From: Salegentibacter holothuriorum
GTDB lineage: Bacteria; Bacteroidota; Bacteroidia; Flavobacteriales; Flavobacteriaceae
Length of the DNA: 64,000 nt
Direction of reading: 5' to 3'
NCBI RefSeq assembly: GCF_900168045.1
Contig: NZ_FUYY01000005.1
Span: 1 to 64,000 of the forward strand
In this document: piece by piece, positions 1-8,770 of the stretch
Numbering within the stretch: the stretch's first letter is position 1
Layout: every line of letters starts with the position of its first letter
Program-made: the position numbers and the translations under genes
Notes under the pieces: model-generated
Databases searched by the model: none
Told to the model about the DNA's origin: nothing
Seen by the model: the letters and a program-made list of their open reading frames with translations, nothing else

Positions 1-68
1 GATCTAAGTTGAAATGAAGTTCCAAATCACTTCCCGCTACAATCCTAATTATCTATGAACAATTATTT

Positions 69-101
69 AGACCTCACAGGTTTTTAAAACCTGTGAGGTC
101 T
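69..101. repeat. Palindromic intergenic hairpin, copy 1
   Basis: A 16-base arm beginning AGACCTCACAGG is followed almost at once by its reverse complement with a single T between. The same palindrome recurs at 10287-10318. It lies just past the stop of the exchanger gene, so it may act as a transcription terminator, but a second copy elsewhere shows that it is a dispersed repeat. Confidence 0.75.
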
Positions 102-124
102 TACACTTCCGCCCACTTCCTTAT

Positions 125-1087
125 TTACAATTCCTGCATCACCAAATATGTAGTATAACCTAAGTAAAATACCAGTAAAATTAAGGCTTCCCAGCGATCC
201 AGGCGTTTCCGTTTTCCGGTAAACATGGCCAGCAGAAGAAAAATGGTACCACCGGCAAGAATATAAAGATCCTGGTTGAAATTCAGGTTAAAATCAATGG
301 GTTTTATCAGGGAGGCTGTAGAAAGAATTAGGAAGATATTGAAAATATTAGAGCCAATAATATTTCCTACAGCTATATCGGCATTTTTCTTAGTGGCCGC
401 TACAATAGAGGTTGCCAATTCGGGTAGGGAAGTACCTGCAGCCACAACCGTAAGCCCAATGATTTTCTGACTAATCCCCATATTTTCAGCAATATCTATG
501 GCGTTGTTCACTACCAGTTGTCCGCCCAAAACGAGTCCGGCAAGGCCTCCAATTATAAAAAGCGTAGTTTTTAGAGGAGAAAGGAGTTTAATATTATCTT
601 CTTCGGCTACATCATCATTTTTAAGTTGCTTGTAGACATAAAATAGAAAAGCCAGGAAACAAAAGAGTAAAATAAATCCGTCAAAATTGCTTAAAATACC
701 TGTTTCACCAGGAGAAATAATCTGGTCGTTAACCAGCATAAAGAGAATGACCACCGCGATAAGCGAAATAGGGATCTCTTTCCAGGCTGTACTGGATTGT
801 ACCGCTAGCGGAGTAATAAGTCCGGTAATTCCAAGAATAATAAACAGGTTGAAGTTATTACTGCCAATCACGTTTCCAAAAACAATATCAGAATATCCAT
901 CAGCGGCGGCAAAACTGTTTACTACCAACTCCGGCGCCGAAGTTCCAAAAGCTACAATGGTGAGACCGATAGCAAGATTTGAAATATTGAATTTTTTGGC
1001 GAGGGCTGAAGCACCATCAACCATATAATTCGCTCCGAAAATTAAAATAACCAGGCCTAAAACGAGTAATAAAGAAGAAGTGATCAT
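125..1087 (-). CDS. Calcium/sodium antiporter (CaCA family, YrbG-like)
   Basis: A 320-residue integral membrane protein expected to exchange Ca2+ for Na+ (or H+) across the inner membrane. The two internal alpha repeats that form the ion site are plain: GTSAPELVVN near residue 48 with GNVIGSNNFN after it, and GTSLPELATSIVA near residue 218 followed by GNIIGSNIFN. About ten hydrophobic segments surround a central acidic/lysine loop around residues 150-170, the usual family layout. Length is normal for the family. The ATG overlaps the stop of the upstream M16 protease gene (TAATG), so the two are probably translated together. Substrate specificity cannot be read from sequence. Confidence 0.93.
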   Translation of the reverse strand: MITSSLLLVLGLVILIFGANYMVDGASALAKKFNISNLAIGLTIVAFGTSAPELVVNSFAAADGYSDIVFGNVIGSNNFNLFIILGITGLITPLAVQSSTAWKEIPISLIAVVILFMLVNDQIISPGETGILSNFDGFILLFCFLAFLFYVYKQLKNDDVAEEDNIKLLSPLKTTLFIIGGLAGLVLGGQLVVNNAIDIAENMGISQKIIGLTVVAAGTSLPELATSIVAATKKNADIAVGNIIGSNIFNIFLILSTASLIKPIDFNLNFNQDLYILAGGTIFLLLAMFTGKRKRLDRWEALILLVFYLGYTTYLVMQEL

Positions 1088-3906
1088 TATTCTTTAGAAT
1101 TATTTAATAAAACAGGTTTACCTAAACCAAGCTCTTCTAGTTTATCCATTTGAGTTTCGGCATCGCCTACAATTAAAAAATACATTTTTTCAGGGTTGAT
1201 ATATTTCTCGGCAAGTTCTCTAATATCCATAACTGTAAGTTCATTTACTGTTTTTTCGCGTTGCTTTATAAAATTTTCATCCCGGCCAAAAGTGCTTATT
1301 TCACTAAGCATATCTAACTTAGAATTTAAAGTCTCAAACTTCCTGGCGTTACTTTTAATCATAAATCCGCGGGTGACTTCCATATCTTCCCCGTCAAAAT
1401 TTTGAGGGTATTCCTCAATAATTTCTTTAATTAGTTTTACGGCATCGTAAGTGATATTTGTTCTTACCCCGCTGGAAATTAAAAACGTACCTGTGTTTTT
1501 CCCTGCTTTAAAGCCTGAACGTATACCGTAAGTATAACCTTTGCCTTCCCGTAATTCCTGGGTAAGCTGTGAGGCAAAACCACCGCCGCCCAAACGGTAA
1601 TTCATAACTTCGGCTGCATAAAAATCATTATCGGTAGCGGCAAGGGCAGGAGCCCCAATGCTTATCACCGACTGTTTTGCGCCGGGAACATCATAAAAGT
1701 AAATCTGTGATTTCTCCGGAAGCTGAGGTTGAGCAATTTCAGGCATTTTAACTGATTTAGGCGGCCAGGCAACTGATAGCCCACGAATTCCTTTTACCGC
1801 TTGCTCTTTTTCAATAGCGCCAGCTACGTGAAAAACACTACGCTTTGGAGAAAGATTTTTGGAATAATAATCTTTTACATCTTCTAAAGTAATGGCTTTT
1901 ACCGAAGCTTCAGTTCCTAAATTATTTTGTCCTAAAATATTGTTTTCGCCATAAATAAGTTTTCTGAATTCATTGCTGGCAATACTGTTAGGATCGGCTT
2001 CCTGCCTTTGAATTCTGCTAAGTGCCTGTTGTTTTATAAGTTTAAATTCGGTAGTATCCCAACGAGGTTCCAGTAAGATCTCCTGCACCAGGTCTATTGT
2101 TTTAGCATAGTTTTTAGCCAGTGTGCTTCCGCTTAAAACCATTTTTTCATCCTGAGCATTTACTTGAATATCTGCGCCCAATAACTGAATTGCTTCTTCC
2201 AGTTCTTTAGGAGTTTTATTTTGAGTGCCTTTTGTCATCAAATTAGCCAAAAGATTAGAAACTCCAATTTTATTAGTATTCTCAAGCAATAGGCCGCCCT
2301 GCATTTCCAGGCTGAATTTTACTAAAGGAACTTCATTATTGGTGATTCCGTAGAGTTTAAGTCCGGAAGGAAGTATCTTTTTCCAAATTTCAGGAACATT
2401 TAATTCCGGTGTGCTACCATACGATGGTTCTACACTACGGTCAAAACTGGAAAGAGTTTTTTTATAAGAAGCGTCTGCAGAAGCATTAACTTCTTCTTCC
2501 GCATTTTCAACTATTTTTTCTTCTTCAACTTCAGCTTCTTCAGAGTTTTCCAAGGCAAGTTCGGTTTGACCTTGCGGCACAAAACTGGTGGCTACAAAAT
2601 GCTGATGTTTAATATATTCCAGGTAAACCCGCATAACATCTTCTGCAGTAACAGCCAGAATTTTTTCTACGTCTTTATTGATATAATTCGGGTCGTTAGC
2701 AAAAATTTGATATTGTGCCAGTTGAAAACCTTTTCCTAAGACACTGGAAAGGCTATTATAGAAATTGGTTTCCTGCTGTGCTTTAATACGCTCTAAGTCG
2801 CGCTGCGGAATACCTTCGGCTTCAAACTTTTTAAAAGTTTCAAAAACCGCACTTTCAACAGAATCCAAATCAATTTTGTTATAAGCGGTAACCTGAAGCA
2901 TTAGTTGTCCCGCTAATTCTGACGTATAATTAAACATTTGTACGCGATCTGTAAGCTCTTTTTCTGCAACCAAATTTTGATATAGCGGTGCGTTTTTTCC
3001 GTCACTTAAATAGTTTGCTAAAACTTCTAGCGCATAAGAATCTTCGTGATAAGAATAAACACTAGGCCAGGCGAAGGTTAATTCCGGAAGTCTGGCAAAA
3101 TTATCTTCGTAATACAATTTTTTAGTTTCATCCAGCTCCACCATTTGTTTTTCCTGGCGGCCTACTTCAGGACCACGCGGAATTTCATCAAAATATTTAT
3201 GCACCCATTCTTTGGCCTGTTGCCTGTCAAAATCCCCGGCGATAGTAAGCGTCACATTGTTAGGAACATACCAGCGGTTATAAAAATCCTTTACATCTTG
3301 CAGCGTCGCGTTTTGAAGATCTTCCAATGAGCCAATTACCTGCCAGTTGTAGGGATGATTTTTTGGATATAGATTTTTATCGAGAACATACATCGTATGA
3401 CCATAAGGGCGATTGTCTACGCCCTGTCTTTTTTCATTTTTTACTACCTGCTTTTCTTTGGCAAGAACGGGTTCGGTAACGGTGTTAATAAAATAACCAA
3501 GTTTATCGGCTTCAGCCCAGATCATTTTTTCCAAAGCGTCTTTTGGAACGGTTTGAAAATAATTGGTACGATCACGACTGGTAGAACCATTGGCGCCAGA
3601 ACCACCAATTCTGGCACTCAGTTTATCAAGTCCGCCTTTCCCTAGGTTTTCAGATTCTAAAAAAAGCAAATGTTCAAAAAGATGTGCGAAACCGGTACGG
3701 CCTTCTTTTTCCCGGGCAGAACCCACATGAGCCGTTAATGCCACAGCAACTACGGGATCTGATTTATCAATATGAAAAATGACATTTAAACCATTTTCTA
3801 ATGTAAAAGTTTCAAAATCTATATTGAAATTTGTTGATTCCTGGGATTGAATATTTGAAGAAAGCCCAATGTTGCAAAGCAGTATAAGTATAATTCTGAG
3901 TTTCAT
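1087..3906 (-). CDS. M16 family zinc metallopeptidase, two-unit
   Basis: A 939-residue exported protease of the insulinase/pitrilysin (M16) family. A signal peptide spans about residues 1-22. The inverted zinc motif HLFEH lies at residues 75-79, with the expected downstream acidic cluster around residues 147-157. The second half (from about residue 500) repeats the M16 fold without HxxEH, as in other fused M16 proteins where only the N-terminal unit is catalytic. A low-complexity Glu-rich linker (about residues 455-480) joins the units. It probably cleaves peptides in the periplasm. It is the first gene of a two-gene unit with the exchanger, with start and stop codons overlapping. Confidence 0.93.
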   Translation of the reverse strand: MKLRIILILLCNIGLSSNIQSQESTNFNIDFETFTLENGLNVIFHIDKSDPVVAVALTAHVGSAREKEGRTGFAHLFEHLLFLESENLGKGGLDKLSARIGGSGANGSTSRDRTNYFQTVPKDALEKMIWAEADKLGYFINTVTEPVLAKEKQVVKNEKRQGVDNRPYGHTMYVLDKNLYPKNHPYNWQVIGSLEDLQNATLQDVKDFYNRWYVPNNVTLTIAGDFDRQQAKEWVHKYFDEIPRGPEVGRQEKQMVELDETKKLYYEDNFARLPELTFAWPSVYSYHEDSYALEVLANYLSDGKNAPLYQNLVAEKELTDRVQMFNYTSELAGQLMLQVTAYNKIDLDSVESAVFETFKKFEAEGIPQRDLERIKAQQETNFYNSLSSVLGKGFQLAQYQIFANDPNYINKDVEKILAVTAEDVMRVYLEYIKHQHFVATSFVPQGQTELALENSEEAEVEEEKIVENAEEEVNASADASYKKTLSSFDRSVEPSYGSTPELNVPEIWKKILPSGLKLYGITNNEVPLVKFSLEMQGGLLLENTNKIGVSNLLANLMTKGTQNKTPKELEEAIQLLGADIQVNAQDEKMVLSGSTLAKNYAKTIDLVQEILLEPRWDTTEFKLIKQQALSRIQRQEADPNSIASNEFRKLIYGENNILGQNNLGTEASVKAITLEDVKDYYSKNLSPKRSVFHVAGAIEKEQAVKGIRGLSVAWPPKSVKMPEIAQPQLPEKSQIYFYDVPGAKQSVISIGAPALAATDNDFYAAEVMNYRLGGGGFASQLTQELREGKGYTYGIRSGFKAGKNTGTFLISSGVRTNITYDAVKLIKEIIEEYPQNFDGEDMEVTRGFMIKSNARKFETLNSKLDMLSEISTFGRDENFIKQREKTVNELTVMDIRELAEKYINPEKMYFLIVGDAETQMDKLEELGLGKPVLLNNSKE

Positions 3907-3970
3907 TAAGATGAAGTTTTAGCTACTCAAAATTAGTATTTATTTCGATTATTTCAGAATAAATCATTGC

Positions 3971-4008
3971 GTCATTGCGAGGGCTGCGATAGCAGGACGT
4001 GGCAATCT
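3971..4008. repeat. REP-like 38-base element, copy 1
   Basis: The segment starts GTCATTGCGA and ends GGCAATCT. A second 38-base unit with the same ends lies at 4050-4087. CATTGCGAG...GGCAATCT units are a known dispersed intergenic type in Bacteroidota. The stretch 3907-4395 otherwise holds no convincing gene. Confidence 0.65.
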
Positions 4009-4049
4009 ATTGCTAAAAAAAAGCCAGAAATACACGAATATTAAGTTTT

Positions 4050-4087
4050 GTCATTGCGAGACCTGTTTTTACAGGGCGCGGCAATCT
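4050..4087. repeat. REP-like 38-base element, copy 2
   Basis: It has the same boundaries as the unit at 3971-4008 (GTCATTGCGAG start, GCAATCT end) and exactly the same 38-base length, but a divergent middle. The two copies are direct repeats 79 bases apart. Confidence 0.65.
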
Positions 4088-4317
4088 TTTGTCGGGAATT
4101 ACACTACCTGTTTAGCGTTTGTGGTTTGTTGTTTACTCGATAATCGAGATTTAAATGCTCCTAGGCTTGTCTCGAATCAAAATGTTTTTCTCATAAAATG
4201 CTTAATGGGCTTGCCCGGAGGTAGTTCACTTTAAATTTTTAACTTAAAAACCCCAAAATGAGCGTAGAATAAATTAGTAAATTTTTGGTAAGAGAAAGAG
4301 TTTCGTTAAGAAAAATT

Positions 4318-4345
4318 CCTACGAGGTTAAAAGAAACCTCGCAGG
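4318..4345. terminator. Hairpin between M14 and M16 genes
   Basis: CCTACGAGGTT pairs with AACCTCGCAGG across a short A-rich loop, with one G-T type mismatch. It sits about 50 bases past the stop of the minus-strand M14 gene and may terminate it. The arms resemble a degenerate relative of the palindromes at 69 and 10287. Confidence 0.45.
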
Positions 4346-4395
4346 ATAACTCAAAAAAATTATTCGTGCATTCGTGGCAAATTTCTTTTCTTTTT

Positions 4396-6876
4396 TTAAA
4401 GTCCGAACTTATTATTGTTTACGAAGAAAACTGAATTTGCGAAGAACAATTTCCCGTTCTCCCAGAATGCCCGGAATAATGGATTATCTACCATATAAAT
4501 AACACTTCCACTTCCCATTCTTTCTTCGCCGAAAACCAGCGAATTTTCAAAATTTTTTATAGCTGAACTTCCTGCAAAACCTGCAACTATTTCCGGTTGT
4601 TGAACATAGGAAACATTAAAGCCTTTATCCAGTAGTTTGTAGCTGTCACTGCTTAATTTTAAACTCAAATAAGTGTCACCGTAGCCAAAAGCCATAGGGT
4701 GAGTATTATCCAATTTAGTCTTTATGATGCTCCCTGTAATCATATCTTTTGCGGCTTCTCGCTCTCTTTGTGCATACGGAATTAAATTCCCTGTGACCGT
4801 AGAATCTTTGGCTTCTGATTTGTTTTCCTTAAGGGCAAAACCGTCTTTTCCTGCAAAAGTTTTTGCAGCGCTACCAATCGCGATAAGTTTCCCGCCATTG
4901 CTCACCCAGTCTTTTACCTGTTTTAAAGTATCTTCATCTAGAATATCAGCATAATTACCTTCTGGCATTATCAGGACATCAAATTGAGCCAGGTCAATAT
5001 TTTTAAAATAATCGGTATTTAAGGCGGTGAGAGGATATTTAAGATCCTGTTCGAAAAAGTACCAGATCTCGCCATAATTTAAAGAAGAAGTGCCTTCGCC
5101 TTTTAAAACTGCAACTTTCGGCGGATTCATAAGTTTTACTTCCGGAGATCCAAAATCGGGTCCGCTACCGGCGAAACTGGTGTTTGCTGCTACAAGATCT
5201 CGTTGATGTTTATTAGCAATTTCAACTACAGTGTTGTCAAAATCTTTTTTGGTCTTATTATCGCTTTTGGTAATAATTAAACTTCCACGATCAAATTTCT
5301 TTCCTTCACTAGTAAAAGGAATTTCTGTAAAGCGCACCTTAATATTTTCCTTTAGCAATTCAGCTAAAAATTGGGCGTCTTGCAAGGCATTCCATTTGGT
5401 GACATAACCAGCTCCCGAAGGATTTACCGTATTTGTAATTTCAGCATTTGTAGAATTTGCTTCTGAAGAAACTTCGCGTGTGCTCGCTACTGCTTCCAAA
5501 CCGTAAGCATAAGGCAAACTCCAGGCAGTAATATCATAGGTTAGAGAATCGGTTAGGGTAGTGGAAGGCTCAAAAAGTACGTTTACCATCTTACCTTTTG
5601 GCTGGTTTGTATTGATTACCAGAGTATTTTCGTCAGCATTCAAAATTCCTCCTTTGCCTTCGGAATAATTAAAGCCTTTTACTTTTCCTGCTGCGGCAGT
5701 TTGATATTTGATTTCGTGTTTATCCAGCAATTCTTTTAATGAAGCAATTTTATCAGCATTTCCTTTTACCGTATAAGATTTATATTCCAGATCTGTATTA
5801 TCAAAATACTTTTTGAATTCAGAATTTAAAGCGTCAATATTTTTAGTAGCAACTTCAATAGTTGAAAGTCCGGAAGTGTGATGGTGTTCTACCCGGTCTT
5901 TTAAAGTGAGTTCGTAAGCTTCATCGGTATTAATACCCAATCCGGCACGGCCGTGGCCAGCCTGTTCATAGGTCATTCCAATGGCACCCATATATGTAGG
6001 ATAAGTGTCTCCGTAACTTGGGTACAGTAAATCAAATCGCTCTTTGGTAAAAAATAACCAGCCTTCTTTATCAAAATATTGGGCGTGGTTCTTTCCTATT
6101 TCGGTTTGAAAATCCTTTTGGAAAGGCGTGATAATTTCATGAAAAGGTTCTGCCGCAGGTGCAAAATAATAAGGGTCGTTAATGCCCTGTTCGTGAAAAT
6201 CTACATGAATATGAGGCATCCACTGGTTATAAATTTTAAGTCGTTGTTGGGTTTCCACCTGCGTGGCCCAGGCCCAATCCCGGTTAAGGTCGAATAAATA
6301 GTGATTTGGTCTTCCTCCCGGCCAGGGTTCATGATGTTCGGCTGCTGCCTGCAAAGGGCTGTAAGGTTCAGCTTTTACCTGGTTGTACCAGTTAACATAC
6401 CTGTCACGGCCATCGGGATTCACACTGGGGTCTATAATTACCACTGTATTTTGTAGCCATTCCTGTTTTTTGGTGATCAATTCGTATAGGGTTTTTATGG
6501 CAGCTTCTGTGCTGGAAGCTTCATTGCCGTGCACATTATAGCTTAACCAAACAATAGCTTTATCGGCTTTGGCTTCAGTTTCTGCAATACCGGTGTTGCC
6601 AAGATGATTATTTCTAATCTCTTCCAGATTTCGCAAATTTTCTTCCGAAGAAATTATCGTATAGGTAAGCGGGCGGCGTTCATTGGTTTTTCCGTAGGTA
6701 TGGTATTGCACCAAAGGAGAATTTTTGGCTACATGTTCAAAATAATTCACCACATCGGCGTGACGGGAGAATTGTTCGCCAATTTCATAACCCAGGAATT
6801 CCTCCGGACTTTGTAATTGTGCATTGGTTTGTAAACCTAAAAAAAGGAAGACTACAAAAAGTAAAGTTGATTTCAT
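4396..6876 (-). CDS. M14 family zinc carboxypeptidase, exported
   Basis: An 826-residue secreted carboxypeptidase-like protein with a signal peptide at about 1-20. The zinc ligands follow the M14 pattern: HGNE at residues 116-119 and the distal His in DFHEQ at about 228. The substrate-binding segments NPDGRDRY and FDLNRDW lie between them, and a later TYEQ segment probably supplies the catalytic Glu. The C-terminal third (about residues 600-820) looks like a class I glutamine-amidotransferase-like fold (LIMPEGNYADI, then GGKLIAIGSAA), an arrangement typical of large Bacteroidota M14 proteins. Role: peptide or peptidoglycan-peptide trimming in the periplasm or outside. It appears to be transcribed alone. 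Confidence 0.9.
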   Translation of the reverse strand: MKSTLLFVVFLFLGLQTNAQLQSPEEFLGYEIGEQFSRHADVVNYFEHVAKNSPLVQYHTYGKTNERRPLTYTIISSEENLRNLEEIRNNHLGNTGIAETEAKADKAIVWLSYNVHGNEASSTEAAIKTLYELITKKQEWLQNTVVIIDPSVNPDGRDRYVNWYNQVKAEPYSPLQAAAEHHEPWPGGRPNHYLFDLNRDWAWATQVETQQRLKIYNQWMPHIHVDFHEQGINDPYYFAPAAEPFHEIITPFQKDFQTEIGKNHAQYFDKEGWLFFTKERFDLLYPSYGDTYPTYMGAIGMTYEQAGHGRAGLGINTDEAYELTLKDRVEHHHTSGLSTIEVATKNIDALNSEFKKYFDNTDLEYKSYTVKGNADKIASLKELLDKHEIKYQTAAAGKVKGFNYSEGKGGILNADENTLVINTNQPKGKMVNVLFEPSTTLTDSLTYDITAWSLPYAYGLEAVASTREVSSEANSTNAEITNTVNPSGAGYVTKWNALQDAQFLAELLKENIKVRFTEIPFTSEGKKFDRGSLIITKSDNKTKKDFDNTVVEIANKHQRDLVAANTSFAGSGPDFGSPEVKLMNPPKVAVLKGEGTSSLNYGEIWYFFEQDLKYPLTALNTDYFKNIDLAQFDVLIMPEGNYADILDEDTLKQVKDWVSNGGKLIAIGSAAKTFAGKDGFALKENKSEAKDSTVTGNLIPYAQREREAAKDMITGSIIKTKLDNTHPMAFGYGDTYLSLKLSSDSYKLLDKGFNVSYVQQPEIVAGFAGSSAIKNFENSLVFGEERMGSGSVIYMVDNPLFRAFWENGKLFFANSVFFVNNNKFGL

Positions 6877-6948
6877 TGATTGATTTTAAATGTTGAATGC
6901 GTTTGTAAACTACCTCGGGTTTCTCGATAAGCGATTAAATCTTGTTCT

Positions 6949-7028
6949 CGTCAAGCTGAACTTGTTTCAGCTTCTAGCATGTTTCATATTAATTAGATCT
7001 TAGATCCTGAAATAAATTCAGGATGACG
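6949..7028. repeat. Dispersed intergenic element with inverted ends, copy 1
   Basis: It starts CGTCAAGCTGAAC and ends CCTGAAATAAATTCAGGATGACG. The outer ends CGTCA..CTGAA are near-inverted repeats, and the right part contains a perfect small hairpin (CCTGAA/TTCAGG). A second copy lies at 10152-10255 with a longer middle. This looks like a non-coding REP/MITE-type unit. Confidence 0.65.
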
Positions 7029-7129
7029 GCTTTAAGCAAAATCAAAAATACCTACCACAAATAATCGAGTAAAAACAGTATCTAAGGCCAAATTAACTAA
7101 AAATTAGCGAATAAAATTCTTAACTTCGG

Positions 7130-7137
7130 TATCTTTG
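7130..7137 (+). promoter_or_regulatory. Bacteroidota -7 box upstream of bshC
   Basis: TATCTTTG matches the Bacteroidota sigma-A -7 consensus TAnnTTTG. It lies 19 bases before the ATG chosen for bshC, which implies a very short leader. No convincing -33 TTG at ideal spacing was seen. Confidence 0.45.
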
Positions 7138-7155
7138 CCCTCCAAAAAAGTGCTA

Positions 7156-8769
7156 ATGCCAACCGAATGTATTCCGTATAAAGAAACTAATTATTTTACC
7201 GGGCTTATTTTAGATTACCTTGAAGAAAAAGAGGAGCTAAAAACTTTCTATAACCGCTTTCCCGGTCTGGAAAATTTTAAAGAGCAAATAGAAGAAAAGT
7301 CTTCTTTTTCTAAAGAAAACAGGAAGATTCTTGTAAAAGCTCTAAAGCAACAATACGCTGGGCTGGAAACTTCTGAAGCGACATTGCAGCATATTGAATC
7401 TTTGGAAGAAGAGAAAACTTTTACTGTTGTAACAGGACATCAATTAAACCTGTTTACCGGTCCGCTTTATTTTTTATATAAAATAGTTTCCACAATTAAT
7501 CTTACCCGAAAATTAAAAGAGAAGTATCCCGAAAATAATTTTGTGCCGGTATATTGGATGGCAACTGAAGATCACGATTTTGAAGAGATTAATTTTTTTA
7601 ATTTAAACGGTAAAAAATTTCAGTGGGCAAGTGCGCCTAAAGATGCCGAAAATGATGCGGTAGGTAATTTATCTACCGACGGCCTGGAAGAGGTTTTTAA
7701 ACTTTTTTCAGCTGAAATAGGAGGAGGAAGGGATGCCAATTATTTAAAAGAACTATTTGAGAAATCTTACCTGCAGCATGATAATCTTGCTGAAGCCACT
7801 TTGTATCTGGCCAACCAACTTTTTAAGGAAGAAGGTCTTGTGATATTGGATGCACAGCAAAAAGATTTGAAAAAGCTTTTTATCCCTTACGCTAAAAATG
7901 AACTTTTAGAACAAATTTCGCATAAAACTACCTCGGAAACTGCTGAAAAGTTGAACGAGCTTGGGTATAATGTTCAAGTGAACCCGAGAGAAATCAATTT
8001 GTTTTATTTGAACAATGGTTTACGGGAAAGAATTATAGAACGCGATGACGAATATTTTGTGCACGAAACCGAAATTCAATTCAGCAAGGATGAAATTCTG
8101 GAGGAATTAAAAGAATTTCCGGAAAGGTTTAGTCCTAATGTGATGCTGCGTCCTTTGTACCAGGAAGTTATTTTACCTAACCTCTGTTATATTGGTGGAG
8201 GTGGCGAACTCGCGTACTGGTTGGAGCTAAAAGATTATTTTAAGGCTGAAAATGTTGTTTTTCCGGTGTTATTACTTCGGAATTCGGCTTTAATCCAATC
8301 AGAAAAACTGGATGAAAAGCGAAGGAAATTAAATATTTCAAACAAAGAATTATTTCTAAAGCAGCATGAACTTATCAATAGGAAAGTGCGGCAAATCTCA
8401 AATATAGATATTGATTTTTCTGAACAGAAAGAACATTTGGTAGAGCAATTTCAGCAGATGTATGACCTGGCAGATAAAACCGATAAATCTTTTCTTGGCG
8501 CAGTAAAAGCCCAGGAAGTAAAACAATTAAAAGGCCTTGATAATCTTGAAAAACGTCTTTTAAAAGCACAAAAACGAAAACTGGAAGATGAGGTAAGTAG
8601 AATTGCAGAGCTTCAAAATGAACTCTTTCCGAATAAAAGTTTGCAGGAACGCCAAACCAATTTTTCGGAAATTTATGCAGAGTACGGCCCTGAATTGATT
8701 TCAGTATTATTAAAAGAATTAGACCCGCTACAAGCGGAATTTAAAATTTTGACTTTTGGAAAAAAATAA
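7156..8769 (+). CDS. bshC: Bacillithiol biosynthesis cysteine-adding enzyme BshC
   Basis: This enzyme adds cysteine to glucosaminyl-malate in the last step of bacillithiol synthesis, in the cytoplasm. Recognisable family segments are the Rossmann-like TGHQLNLFTGPLYFLYK near residue 95, VPVYWMATEDHDFEE near 135, and a C-terminal helical coiled coil (about residues 400-500). I start at the ATG (MPTECIPYKETNYF) and not at the in-frame TTG seven codons earlier, because flavobacterial BshC proteins usually begin there. That gives 537 residues, a normal length. A TAnnTTTG box precedes it, and the decarboxylase gene follows after one base, indicating an operon. Confidence 0.92.
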   Translation: MPTECIPYKETNYFTGLILDYLEEKEELKTFYNRFPGLENFKEQIEEKSSFSKENRKILVKALKQQYAGLETSEATLQHIESLEEEKTFTVVTGHQLNLFTGPLYFLYKIVSTINLTRKLKEKYPENNFVPVYWMATEDHDFEEINFFNLNGKKFQWASAPKDAENDAVGNLSTDGLEEVFKLFSAEIGGGRDANYLKELFEKSYLQHDNLAEATLYLANQLFKEEGLVILDAQQKDLKKLFIPYAKNELLEQISHKTTSETAEKLNELGYNVQVNPREINLFYLNNGLRERIIERDDEYFVHETEIQFSKDEILEELKEFPERFSPNVMLRPLYQEVILPNLCYIGGGGELAYWLELKDYFKAENVVFPVLLLRNSALIQSEKLDEKRRKLNISNKELFLKQHELINRKVRQISNIDIDFSEQKEHLVEQFQQMYDLADKTDKSFLGAVKAQEVKQLKGLDNLEKRLLKAQKRKLEDEVSRIAELQNELFPNKSLQERQTNFSEIYAEYGPELISVLLKELDPLQAEFKILTFGKK

Positions 8770-8770
8770 A

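Noticed and set aside
4010-4234. Plus-strand 74-codon ORF between the M16 and M14 genes
   Set aside because: It runs through the two REP-like repeats, lacks a ribosome site and has no protein-like pattern.
7135-7155. TTG start for bshC and similar non-ATG starts at 8756, 11124 and 58970
   Set aside because: In each case an in-frame ATG a few codons downstream gives the conserved N-terminus or a clean signal peptide.
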